Shown in pieces: positions 12,759 through 20,137 of a DNA stretch of 28,367 nt. The stretch comes from a virus. Position numbers and translations under genes: made by a program. The stretch's first letter is position 1, and each line of letters begins with the position of its first letter. The notes under the pieces were generated by a model. It was not told the origin of the DNA. It was given only the letters and a program-made list of their open reading frames with translations, and did no database searches. The DNA lies in the IMG/VR virus record IMGVR_UViG_3300049216_000037, positions 1-28,367 of that record; one strand, 5' to 3'.

Positions 12759-14102
12759 TTAGTTCTGTCCGTTTGGGTTATCACCTGCCGCATCTGCATC
12801 GGCGCCGTTCTTATTGGCTCCGGGACCTGCTGCAACTTCTTTATCTGTGGTATCGAGCTTGGGGATTGTATCCTGTTCGCTAATTGGCTTGTCGTTTGGC
12901 GCTATTTCAGCAGTCTTAATCAAACCCTGTTTAACCAGGTTCTCCCTGATTTCCGTTTGGGTCATCTGAGACGCCTTCAATACTTCGTCAGTGAAATACT
13001 GATCAATTGGCTCCATCGGCAAAATATCCAAGTCGCAACCGGGGAACGTTGCTTCTAATAGCTTGTTCACTATGCGCAATAAAACCTGTTGATTTGGTTT
13101 GACGTAGGTATTCTGGAAGATTTGCAAACCTTGGGAATACTCCGTAGCTACACCGAGCTTACCGCTTTGCTGCTGTCCGAAGATGGAGGGCGTGGTAACT
13201 TGGTGGCCGGTGAATATGTTGCTTACCGTGGCCTCTTGGACAGCTAGATAACGGTTGTTGGCGTCATTCTGAGCTATAGGAGTAATGACCGTATCCGCTA
13301 CACCATCTGACCAATTGACTACAATTCTACCCGCATTGCCGCTGCCGGTGAAGGAGTCAATAAAATTCCTTTCAATAGTGTCTTTCTGTTCTTGGGTAGG
13401 GTTACCGCCTTTAATGCTGATAAGCATCGAAGGGGCCATACCGTTTTTAATCTCCTGTAGGTTATAATTGGCTATCTCGCATTGAGCTTCGATATAAGGC
13501 AGCGCGGCGACATACTCAGGAATGGCGTACCAATCTCTAGTTTTCGTGCCGTTGTAAACATAAATGCTTGTAGCTGTCGGCTTCTTCGGATTGTAGATTT
13601 CAAATGTATCAACCTTTACCCTCTGGTAATTGTACCAATCCTTCGCATACTTGAGTTTGCTTGCCGTGGCGTCATAGCGGAACTTCTCATATTGGGCGTA
13701 GATCACACCCGCAACTTTCTCGCCTGTCATATTGGCTATAATCTCCAATGCGAAACCGCCGAAGATCAAATAATCCAAAACAATCTTGGAAAAGATATCT
13801 TGGAAGCTCTCGCCAAACTCATTACAGTTATTTAGGAAGGCTGTGAGCTTCTTATTCTTACTTTTGGAGTAAAGACCATTAGCCACAATTTCATGCGCCT
13901 TACGATCTATAATAGCGCCATGCAGCGCTGAGCCGCAATACATCTTCCACAGGAATTGAGGATATTTATTATCGTCGCCCCATGTAAGGTAGCCGCCGGA
14001 AGCCTTTACTTCCCTACTTGTAGGAAGCACATAGCTTGGAGATATAAGAGAAAAAGAAAAGGGCATCGGCTTGTTAGCCTCTGCATTCAAGAGAGAGTCC
14101 AT
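12759..14102 (-). CDS. Phage portal protein
   Basis: 447 residues. The N-terminal part (about 35-110: GGYLTWGDDNKYPQFLWKMY, then GSALHGAIIDRKAHEIVANG) is the portal entry typical of Bacteroidota phages. The central region has the stem/crown pattern (PSMLISIKGGNPTQEQKD and the segment after FTGSGNAGRIVV). Residues about 305-345 (TPSIFGQQQSGKLG) resemble the channel-helix region of portals. The C-terminal 50 residues are acidic, Asn/Gly/Ala-rich and probably disordered. The portal forms the dodecameric DNA gate of the capsid and docks the terminase. It is placed downstream of the capsid gene, the reverse of the common order. Confidence 0.85.
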   Translation of the reverse strand: MDSLLNAEANKPMPFSFSLISPSYVLPTSREVKASGGYLTWGDDNKYPQFLWKMYCGSALHGAIIDRKAHEIVANGLYSKSKNKKLTAFLNNCNEFGESFQDIFSKIVLDYLIFGGFALEIIANMTGEKVAGVIYAQYEKFRYDATASKLKYAKDWYNYQRVKVDTFEIYNPKKPTATSIYVYNGTKTRDWYAIPEYVAALPYIEAQCEIANYNLQEIKNGMAPSMLISIKGGNPTQEQKDTIERNFIDSFTGSGNAGRIVVNWSDGVADTVITPIAQNDANNRYLAVQEATVSNIFTGHQVTTPSIFGQQQSGKLGVATEYSQGLQIFQNTYVKPNQQVLLRIVNKLLEATFPGCDLDILPMEPIDQYFTDEVLKASQMTQTEIRENLVKQGLIKTAEIAPNDKPISEQDTIPKLDTTDKEVAAGPGANKNGADADAAGDNPNGQN

Positions 14103-14104
14103 AA

Positions 14105-14515
14105 TTAATTGTTAGTGGCGGGATTCTTCCAAACGGTAATAGGGGTTGGCGTGCTCTGGTAAGTGGTAGGCTCATATATGACGCCTGTTACCTCTAGCTT
14201 CCCCGTCTCGCATTCATTCAGACATGAAGGGTCTAACACGCTGTCAGGATTCGCATAAGCCGTATAATGATATTGACCCTTGTACTTGAGCAATACTTCA
14301 CCTTGAGAAGGATCTGGAGTACCGCTGCCGATTTCATCCACACAAAAGAGTTGATATCTTTCAGGGGATGGGCTTTTATCCTCGACTATAGCGAAAAATT
14401 CAGCGTTACTCTGTACATCTGTAAACTTGAGCAGATAAGTCTTTGTGTGAACACATTGCCTTTCTCTGAGCGTCAATACAATCTGATTTTTCGTATTCTG
14501 TCTGATAATTATCAT
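14105..14515 (-). CDS. Small virion-region protein
   Basis: 136 residues, mainly beta (MIIIRQNTKNQIVLTLRERQ, then YLLKFTDVQSNAEFFAIVED), with a C-terminal segment ETGKLEVTGVIYEP and a Pro/Thr-rich tail. No signal peptide or membrane span is present. It has its own upstream repeat element (14549-14596) and ends two bases before the portal start. The fold pattern and position suggest a minor head or tail component of Bacteroidota phages, but I do not recognise the family by name. Confidence 0.6.
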   Translation of the reverse strand: MIIIRQNTKNQIVLTLRERQCVHTKTYLLKFTDVQSNAEFFAIVEDKSPSPERYQLFCVDEIGSGTPDPSQGEVLLKYKGQYHYTAYANPDSVLDPSCLNECETGKLEVTGVIYEPTTYQSTPTPITVWKNPATNN

Positions 14516-14548
14516 CTGCTAAGGGGTGCTTAGCATGTACTAAGCCTC

Positions 14549-14596
14549 TATTAGTATGTAGAAAAAACAGAAGAAACACGCAACATATGGTACAAC
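14549..14596 (-). promoter_or_regulatory. Repeated two-box element, copy A
   Basis: Minus strand: GTTGTACC (14596-14589), 27 bases, then CTACATACTAATA (14561-14549), which ends 33 bases before the ATG at 14515. The same two boxes at the same spacing occur before the scaffold gene, and a third copy with the first box inverted occurs before the tail chaperone gene. It is probably a late promoter or regulator site; it does not match TAnnTTTG. Confidence 0.5.
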
Positions 14597-14628
14597 AAAA
14601 AAGCCCTCTCATAGACATGAGAAGGCTT
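14597..14628 (-). terminator. Terminator after the virion protein at 14663-15184
   Basis: Minus strand AAGCCTTCTCAT (14628-14617) pairs with ATGAGAGGGCTT (14612-14601) over 12 positions with one G-U pair around the loop GTCT, then T4 and TTG follow. It stands 35 bases after the stop of the upstream gene and directly before repeat copy A, so a transcription unit ends and another begins here. Confidence 0.8.
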
Positions 14629-14662
14629 GAACCAATTATGAAAATCGAAGAAAGAAGAAATC

Positions 14663-15184
14663 TTAGGAGGCCGGGGTAAGGAGAGCGGGAATTAGACCCG
14701 ATGGCACAAAAAGATGAGGAAAACTTTCACCACCATTTGCAATGGTGTATTTGTATCCGTTGAAGTCATCGATTTTAGTACCCGTTTCAGCGGAACCGGT
14801 TGTAACATTCAGACCCTTATCAGAGCCATACAGAACATAATCGCCGTCATTCTCTTGAACGATGACAACTACATATCCTTGGGAAAGGATTGCAAGCTCT
14901 GTTCTTTTATTAGCGTCCAACCGCGTAAGCTGAAACGTAATAGAGGGGGCATAGTAACTTACTCCGTTTGCATCGTTAACCGTGTTGGTCTCCGTAGCTG
15001 CCGTAGTGAATTTGCGAGGCTGATACTGATAGAATTGCTTTCCCGTGGTCATAGTAATAGATACTACAGTACCGCCGGAAGAAACAACGTCTACATCCTC
15101 ATAGTTGGCGACGTAAATGGATTGTACACCACCCTGACCGTCACGGCAATCAGTAGGAAAACTCTGTGTAAGTGCGCAAGGCAT
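14663..15184 (-). CDS. Virion structural protein, possible tail tube
   Basis: 173 residues, almost entirely beta-strand-like with many Thr, Val, Ser and Tyr (VVSITMTTGKQFYQYQPRKF, then SITFQLTRLDANKRTELAILS). Size, lack of signal peptide, and an isolated unit with its own terminator right after the capsid gene fit an abundant virion protein: a tail tube protein or a head decoration protein. Residues about 120-145 (YVLYGSDKGLNVTTGSAETG) resemble the loop region of tube proteins. The exact role is not certain. Confidence 0.55.
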   Translation of the reverse strand: MPCALTQSFPTDCRDGQGGVQSIYVANYEDVDVVSSGGTVVSITMTTGKQFYQYQPRKFTTAATETNTVNDANGVSYYAPSITFQLTRLDANKRTELAILSQGYVVVIVQENDGDYVLYGSDKGLNVTTGSAETGTKIDDFNGYKYTIANGGESFPHLFVPSGLIPALLTPAS

Positions 15185-15214
15185 GGATATAATTATTTAA
15201 AATGAATAGAAGGA

Positions 15215-15241
15215 AAAAGAAGCCGTATTTAGCGGCTTCTT
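15215..15241 (-). terminator. Terminator after the major capsid gene
   Basis: Minus strand AAGAAGCCG (15241-15233) and CGGCTTCTT (15225-15217) form a perfect 9-bp stem with a 7-base loop followed by T and CC. It lies 15 bases after the capsid stop. It probably makes the capsid mRNA end here, with partial read-through to the next gene. Confidence 0.8.
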
Positions 15242-15255
15242 AATTATATCTACAA

Positions 15256-16188
15256 TTACGCGTTCTTATACTGCGTAATTTGCTGAGGCCTTTTATACTG
15301 AGTACCGAGTTTGAACTTACAAGTACCTTGCAAAAGCTGATTGAAAGGATTCCACAGCATACGCAATTCAGCATTTTCCTCAACAACGTCAGTACCCATT
15401 ACAAGGTTATCCGCGTTGGTCAGATACATCCTATTAGTACCATCGAGGCCGTGAACGGCAGTCAGGATAATAGAGCTATAGCCCGGATAAGGAATCTCAA
15501 ACGAAGGATCAACGCCGTCCTTAAAGTAGTTGAAGAAATTTGCATTCCTCAAAGCGGTCTGATATTTAATGAAAACATCAAAACCCATAAACAACCTTAC
15601 ATTCGGCTTATCGATAATCTGTAAAGGACATGCAGCATACATAGCATCTACAATAGCCAATACGTTGGAAACGGTAATGGAAGTAGCTGCACTTGTGTTG
15701 CCGGCAACGGTGGAACCGCTGGCTTCGTCGATGATCTTAATAAGACCGTCGAAATAGCTGAGGTTGTTTGTACCGCTGTTAGTGTCACCCTGCCACAAAG
15801 CAACTTCATTGGCAAGAGAGATTTTGCTAATCCACAAACCCATCAATACTTCTTCGAAAGGAATCTCAGTAGTCCAAGAACCTTTACTAAGCTGCAAACC
15901 GGTATAGTAAGCATCCAAATCTTCCAAACACCATGACTTGTCAACCTTAATAGGCCCAATAAACAAATCACGCTGACCCAAAGTAGTGTCACCAAGCGGG
16001 TTAAAACCACACGCTTGAGATTGGAAAACAACGGCATCATCCAGGGTATTGATAGACTGACCGTTTTTAATGCCCAAACGGACATCAATAAGTTTGGCGG
16101 TTTTAGCGCCTGCAATAGCCTGTACTACGAGAGGGTACGGCGCAAGTTGGTCTATATAGTTGGGTAGACCGGATACATTAAAAGCCAT
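15256..16188 (-). CDS. Major capsid protein
   Basis: 310 residues. It starts AFNVSGLPNYIDQ and shows a typical HK97-like course: an N-terminal arm, then an E-loop-like segment with CGFNPLGDTTLGQRDLFIGP (about 60-80), a long helix with WISKISLANEVALWQGD (about 118-135), and an A-domain with NVRLFMGFDVFIKYQTAL (about 197-214). The gene follows scaffold and protease genes, the standard maturation trio. No separate delta domain is visible; the scaffold is a separate protein. It is followed by its own terminator, as expected for the most abundant virion protein. Confidence 0.85.
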   Translation of the reverse strand: MAFNVSGLPNYIDQLAPYPLVVQAIAGAKTAKLIDVRLGIKNGQSINTLDDAVVFQSQACGFNPLGDTTLGQRDLFIGPIKVDKSWCLEDLDAYYTGLQLSKGSWTTEIPFEEVLMGLWISKISLANEVALWQGDTNSGTNNLSYFDGLIKIIDEASGSTVAGNTSAATSITVSNVLAIVDAMYAACPLQIIDKPNVRLFMGFDVFIKYQTALRNANFFNYFKDGVDPSFEIPYPGYSSIILTAVHGLDGTNRMYLTNADNLVMGTDVVEENAELRMLWNPFNQLLQGTCKFKLGTQYKRPQQITQYKNA

Positions 16189-16215
16189 TTTCTAAAGGAT
16201 ATTTAGGATTTGTAA

Positions 16216-17253
16216 TTAAGAGTTTGTGCGAAGGGAATGGAGTAGCTCCAAACCTTTATCCGCCTTCCGGAACTTTGCCGGAGCAACATGAGCGGGGATT
16301 TCTTCTATCTGAGATTTTGCAGCGGGAAGGTTTGCTATCTTCTCAACTGTAGCTGTTACCGCACTCATCTGAGTAGATTGCGAGGTAAGCAGCGATTGGA
16401 GAGCGCCAATTACAGCTTGTAGGTCGGCAACTGCCTGACATACCGGAGCTAGTTTAGCGTCTATAAGATCGTTTACATCTACTGTGGCGGCTGCTGTGGT
16501 AGGGGTTTCGCTGTCGAAGTCCTCATTAGAGGGACTATCAGCAACTTCAACATCCCCACCGCTTCCGGCATTAGGTGTAACGTCATCGGAAACATCATCC
16601 ATTGTTTGCTTAGACATATCTACGGAGTCTGCATCCATCGTTACCGGGGAGCCGTCTTCCGTCATGTCTTCATGTTTGGCGTCAGCAGGTGGCCCGGCTG
16701 GGTCAATCTTCTTTTTCCAAGCTGTTTCTATCGCGCCTTTAACCTTACTTAGGTCATCGGCATTATAAAGAGCTTCATTTGCTGGCTTATGGATGTAATT
16801 CCATGCAGCGCGGATATGTTCAACGGTATCGATTGGATACCTGTGTACCTTGTCTGATCTGTAGCCGGGATCGGCATAGTCTACTTCGCCGTATGGCTTC
16901 TGCGTCTTATCCGTTTTAGCTTGGAGTTGCTTAACCGGTTTATCTTCCTTGGCAGGCTTCGTAATTACCGTAACGGCGGAAACAACCCCGTTATCAATTG
17001 TAAAACTGTCGCCGTCAGCCGTTTTGTATTCGCCGTCAGCAACCTTAATTTTATTACCCTGACCGCTGGTTACATAAACCGGCTCGCCTTTGGTAATTTG
17101 GTCGCCATCATAGGAAATCAAAGACCCGTTTTCGAGCTTCTGATTAGCGAATTGTTCATTAGACTTTTGTTCCAATACTTCGCGTACCTCTTGGGATAGC
17201 TTCTCATCGGACAAAAATGCTTTTGTTTTAATTGCGAATTCGTGAAGGGTCAT
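16216..17253 (-). CDS. Scaffold protein with DUF6582-like domain
   Basis: 345 residues. Residues about 122-190 match the DUF6582-type domain: YADPGYRSDKVHRYPIDT, then HIRAAWNYIHKP and KGAIETAWKKKID. Residues 195-255 are acidic and Ser/Thr/Asp-rich, probably disordered. Residues 260-310 (DVNDLIDAKLAPVCQAVADL) form a coiled coil. The C-terminal 30 residues are basic (PAKFRKADKGLELLHSLRTN). Long, disordered and coiled with a basic capsid-binding tail is typical of scaffold proteins removed by the prohead protease. Position between protease and capsid agrees. Copy B of the two-box element lies 38 bases upstream. Confidence 0.75.
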   Translation of the reverse strand: MTLHEFAIKTKAFLSDEKLSQEVREVLEQKSNEQFANQKLENGSLISYDGDQITKGEPVYVTSGQGNKIKVADGEYKTADGDSFTIDNGVVSAVTVITKPAKEDKPVKQLQAKTDKTQKPYGEVDYADPGYRSDKVHRYPIDTVEHIRAAWNYIHKPANEALYNADDLSKVKGAIETAWKKKIDPAGPPADAKHEDMTEDGSPVTMDADSVDMSKQTMDDVSDDVTPNAGSGGDVEVADSPSNEDFDSETPTTAAATVDVNDLIDAKLAPVCQAVADLQAVIGALQSLLTSQSTQMSAVTATVEKIANLPAAKSQIEEIPAHVAPAKFRKADKGLELLHSLRTNS

Positions 17254-17291
17254 TATAAAAAAGGGAATTGTAGGCAGTCGGGGAGACTACC

Positions 17292-17339
17292 TATTAGTAT
17301 GTAGAAAAAGAGGAGAAAAAAAGCACCAAATGGTACAAC
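17292..17339 (-). promoter_or_regulatory. Repeated two-box element, copy B
   Basis: Minus strand GTTGTACC (17339-17332), 27 bases, then CTACATACTAATA (17304-17292), identical in both boxes and spacing to copy A. The first box starts inside the stop codon of the protease gene and the second ends 38 bases before the scaffold ATG. It probably starts or regulates the scaffold-capsid transcript. Confidence 0.5.
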
Positions 17340-17971
17340 TAAGCGCCGATCTTTTTTAGGAAGTCGGAAACCAATTGGCATAACTCTAAATCGGTGGGTT
17401 CATCCGCTGCCATCTGAGTTTTTGGCACAAGATCAAAAAAGCCTTCAATGCTGAATCCGTTGAATGTGCCGTTTTGTACGTCAGCCCAAACGTCAGCGTT
17501 GTCAATCTTCATGGAGCCAAACCAAGTACCATCCGGGAGAGTTGGGAAACTGGAAGGAGCATTAATACCCCTATTCTGATCTATAATGAAGGATTCAAAC
17601 AAATAGCAGCCGGGAGCTTTGCCGTCAGCGCCATGCTCTAGGTTGACGTTGGTAGCCTGCTGGGTACGCGCATACTTCTGCACAATTTGTACAATATCCT
17701 CCTTTGTCGCCGTGGCATAATATTCCCCGTATGGCGGCTGATTCCTGTAGATGAGGATGCCGGGAATGAGAATAGGACCGGAGACAATCTGCTGTGCTTC
17801 GTCTTGTACGGCATATTTTACTGGCTGTGGCTGCTCAGCGAATTTGAGGAAGTCTTTCTCAATTGCTGGCTTCGCTACCAGAGATATACAAACCACGCCT
17901 GTTTCATCGTTGTTATTGTCTTCGTCTATCGTAAGCTCATATATAGGGAGCTTCTTTAAAGGTGTGTTCAT
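17339..17971 (-). CDS. XkdF-like prohead protease
   Basis: 210 residues. The central part (QIVSGPILIPGILIYRN, then YYATATKEDIVQIVQKY) is typical of the XkdF/phage serine protease group. The likely catalytic His is 113 in NVNLEHG, and the likely Ser is 174 in FNGFSIEGFF near the C-terminus. The N-terminal 40 residues (YELTIDEDNNND and ISLVAKPAIEKDF) are the usual leader of this family. It would cleave the scaffold and capsid precursor during prohead maturation. Position directly before the scaffold and capsid genes supports this. It overlaps the downstream promoter-like element by one base. Confidence 0.8.
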   Translation of the reverse strand: MNTPLKKLPIYELTIDEDNNNDETGVVCISLVAKPAIEKDFLKFAEQPQPVKYAVQDEAQQIVSGPILIPGILIYRNQPPYGEYYATATKEDIVQIVQKYARTQQATNVNLEHGADGKAPGCYLFESFIIDQNRGINAPSSFPTLPDGTWFGSMKIDNADVWADVQNGTFNGFSIEGFFDLVPKTQMAADEPTDLELCQLVSDFLKKIGA

Positions 17972-17976
17972 AGGAT

Positions 17977-20127
17977 TTAGATTATCGATGCTTGTTGATA
18001 TCCTTCCACACGCTGTTGCGCTGCTGTTATGTCTGATTCCAAAACATAAACACGGGTAGGACCATTAGAAATTTGAGAATTGATTTGATTAATGCTATTA
18101 GGGTTTAACGTCGTTACACTGGCTGACGAAGGAAGGACAGGCCCGCTATAAGAGCCACCCCCGGAAGTTGTAAGACTTGCCACACTACTAGAGCTAGAGG
18201 ATCCGCTGCTACCGCCTCCGGGGACGTTGGCAGAATTGAGCAGCTTTTCAGCGCTTGCGATATCGGCCACAACGGTTGCAATGCTTGCAGCAATGGCCGC
18301 AATGTTGCCGGGGAAAGGAATGTCAGAAGCCGCCGCCGTAGCCTTGGCAATTGCCACACCCGCGCTAATAGCAATCTGAGCCAAACCGAGAGCCTTGGAA
18401 GCAATCGTATTTTGTGCTCCCATCTGCTCGATAGATGAGTTTATCTGTCCTAAGCTGCTGGCAATTTGGCTATATGCCGCTAACTCAGCGTTACGGGTTG
18501 CAATCCTGTCTTTGCTGTTCTGCTCAAGGGCTTTGGTGTAGTCCTGATCCGTAAGCAACCCAGTATCATAGGCAGCATTTAAAAGCTGTTTATCCTGATC
18601 GAGGGCTTTCAACCTGTCCTGATAGGAAACGTTGTTATTGTTTAGGATAATCTGCCTGTCTTTGGCAAACCATTCGGACAGAGTTTTACTGCCTTCTTGA
18701 AAGCCTTTCTCTTCTATGCCTGCAATATTGGCCGCGTGCTGTTTTGCAAGCGCCTCTAATTCGGCATCTAATTCTTTTTGGTTGGAAATGGTGAGCTTTG
18801 CCGCCTCGACAACCTTATTATACTTGGCATCTTCGGCGGTAATAGCAGCTTGGGTACGTTCCCCCTCACTCCTTTCCGAAGAAACTAGATACTCCTGCTC
18901 CATCGTTTGAAGCTCTTGTACCTGCTTTTGCGTGTCCTGCTTAATTTTATCCTGCCGGTTAAGATGATCGGCATACGCTTTGGCATCCCTTTCATCTTCC
19001 TCCTGTCCCGCCTTATCCTGGATGGCAAGTAACCCCCGCTGATAAGCAGCGGTGAGGTTTGTACTGTCCAAATGGTACTTCTGCAGGGCTGCAAGGCGCT
19101 TTTGGTAATCGAGGGTGAGAGCGTCTTCCTGCTGCTGTTCGGCAGTCTCCCCTATCTCCTTTACCTTAATGATAAATGCCTGTTCACCTGCTAAGGCTTC
19201 TAGCTGACGTTGGGAAAGCTCTTGAGCATTCTTTAAGTCGCGGGCCTTAGCGTCATTCTGTAATTCTTCTAATTTATCTTGAGCGGCTTTTACAATATCC
19301 TGCTGTTTGGCAATGCTATTGTTGAGGCCATCAATTACCGCCTTGTTCTTATCGCTGTCATCCTTCAAAAAGGCTGCTGTAGCGGCTTTCTGCTGTGCGT
19401 TAAGCTCATCTAAAGTCTCTTGCGCTGTCTTTATCCTTTGCCTAGCTCCATTTTCCTCAACGGCAGCAATTTGGTCTACAGAAGCACCCACAGCCTTGGC
19501 CCGGCTCTTTAAAAGCTCCGTTTGCTCATTTACGCTGTCCGTAATATACTTATCCCTTGCTTGCAGCTTGTCGAATTGGTCATTAACCAGCTTCAACGCA
19601 TCGGCAACGGATTTGGATGTATCAATAAGGCTATATAGCGCGTAGCCGATACCTGCCAATGCAGCACCGACAATGAAACCCTCCGGGCCTAACAACCCAA
19701 GGGTTGAGGTAAAGTTGCGCAAGGAAAGACCTTGGCCGTCTACAACCCTACCCAAGTCAGTGAATGCAATTCTCTGCTGAGCTAAGGAGCCTAACATATT
19801 TTGGTTAGCCGATTGGAAAACCGCTTGGTTTTGCTGGGTAGCTGCCGCAAATTGCTGGGTAGCTGCCGTAGCCGACTGCATACCCACGGTAATTTCATTT
19901 GCATTCGCTTCTACAGCCGCTTGCAATTCCTTCAAGCTCTCGGTATACCTACCAGAGATTGCAATAGCTTCTTCATTCGTGAAATTAAAGCGCTCCCCTG
20001 CATCGGTTGCCTTATTCTCCGATGAGACAAGGGAGTCAACCTGCTGTGCAAGGTCTCCAACGCTTTTTACAGCGTTGGAGGTATCGACGGTGACCGTCTG
20101 GATTATATTATTTGTAACGTCAGCCAT
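17977..20127 (-). CDS. Tail tape measure protein
   Basis: 716 residues. The N-terminus (about 1-130) is helical and Gln/Ala-rich. A hydrophobic glycine-rich segment follows at about 134-168 (LLGPEGFIVGAALAGIGYALY). Residues about 190-560 are long coiled coil. A second membrane-like segment lies at about 575-640 (ALGLAQIAISAGVAIAKATA and IAAIAASIATVVADIA), before a Ser/Gly-rich C-terminus. Length and layout are typical of tape measure proteins that set tail length and enter the host membrane during DNA injection. At about 0.15 nm per residue it implies a tail near 100 nm. It is followed by the protease gene. Confidence 0.82.
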   Translation of the reverse strand: MADVTNNIIQTVTVDTSNAVKSVGDLAQQVDSLVSSENKATDAGERFNFTNEEAIAISGRYTESLKELQAAVEANANEITVGMQSATAATQQFAAATQQNQAVFQSANQNMLGSLAQQRIAFTDLGRVVDGQGLSLRNFTSTLGLLGPEGFIVGAALAGIGYALYSLIDTSKSVADALKLVNDQFDKLQARDKYITDSVNEQTELLKSRAKAVGASVDQIAAVEENGARQRIKTAQETLDELNAQQKAATAAFLKDDSDKNKAVIDGLNNSIAKQQDIVKAAQDKLEELQNDAKARDLKNAQELSQRQLEALAGEQAFIIKVKEIGETAEQQQEDALTLDYQKRLAALQKYHLDSTNLTAAYQRGLLAIQDKAGQEEDERDAKAYADHLNRQDKIKQDTQKQVQELQTMEQEYLVSSERSEGERTQAAITAEDAKYNKVVEAAKLTISNQKELDAELEALAKQHAANIAGIEEKGFQEGSKTLSEWFAKDRQIILNNNNVSYQDRLKALDQDKQLLNAAYDTGLLTDQDYTKALEQNSKDRIATRNAELAAYSQIASSLGQINSSIEQMGAQNTIASKALGLAQIAISAGVAIAKATAAASDIPFPGNIAAIAASIATVVADIASAEKLLNSANVPGGGSSGSSSSSSVASLTTSGGGSYSGPVLPSSASVTTLNPNSINQINSQISNGPTRVYVLESDITAAQQRVEGYQQASII

Positions 20128-20137
20128 TTTTGTTTGA

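Noticed and set aside
14714-15205. 163-codon plus-strand ORF
   Set aside because: It lies wholly opposite the virion protein gene, which has better composition, a terminator and matching operon direction.
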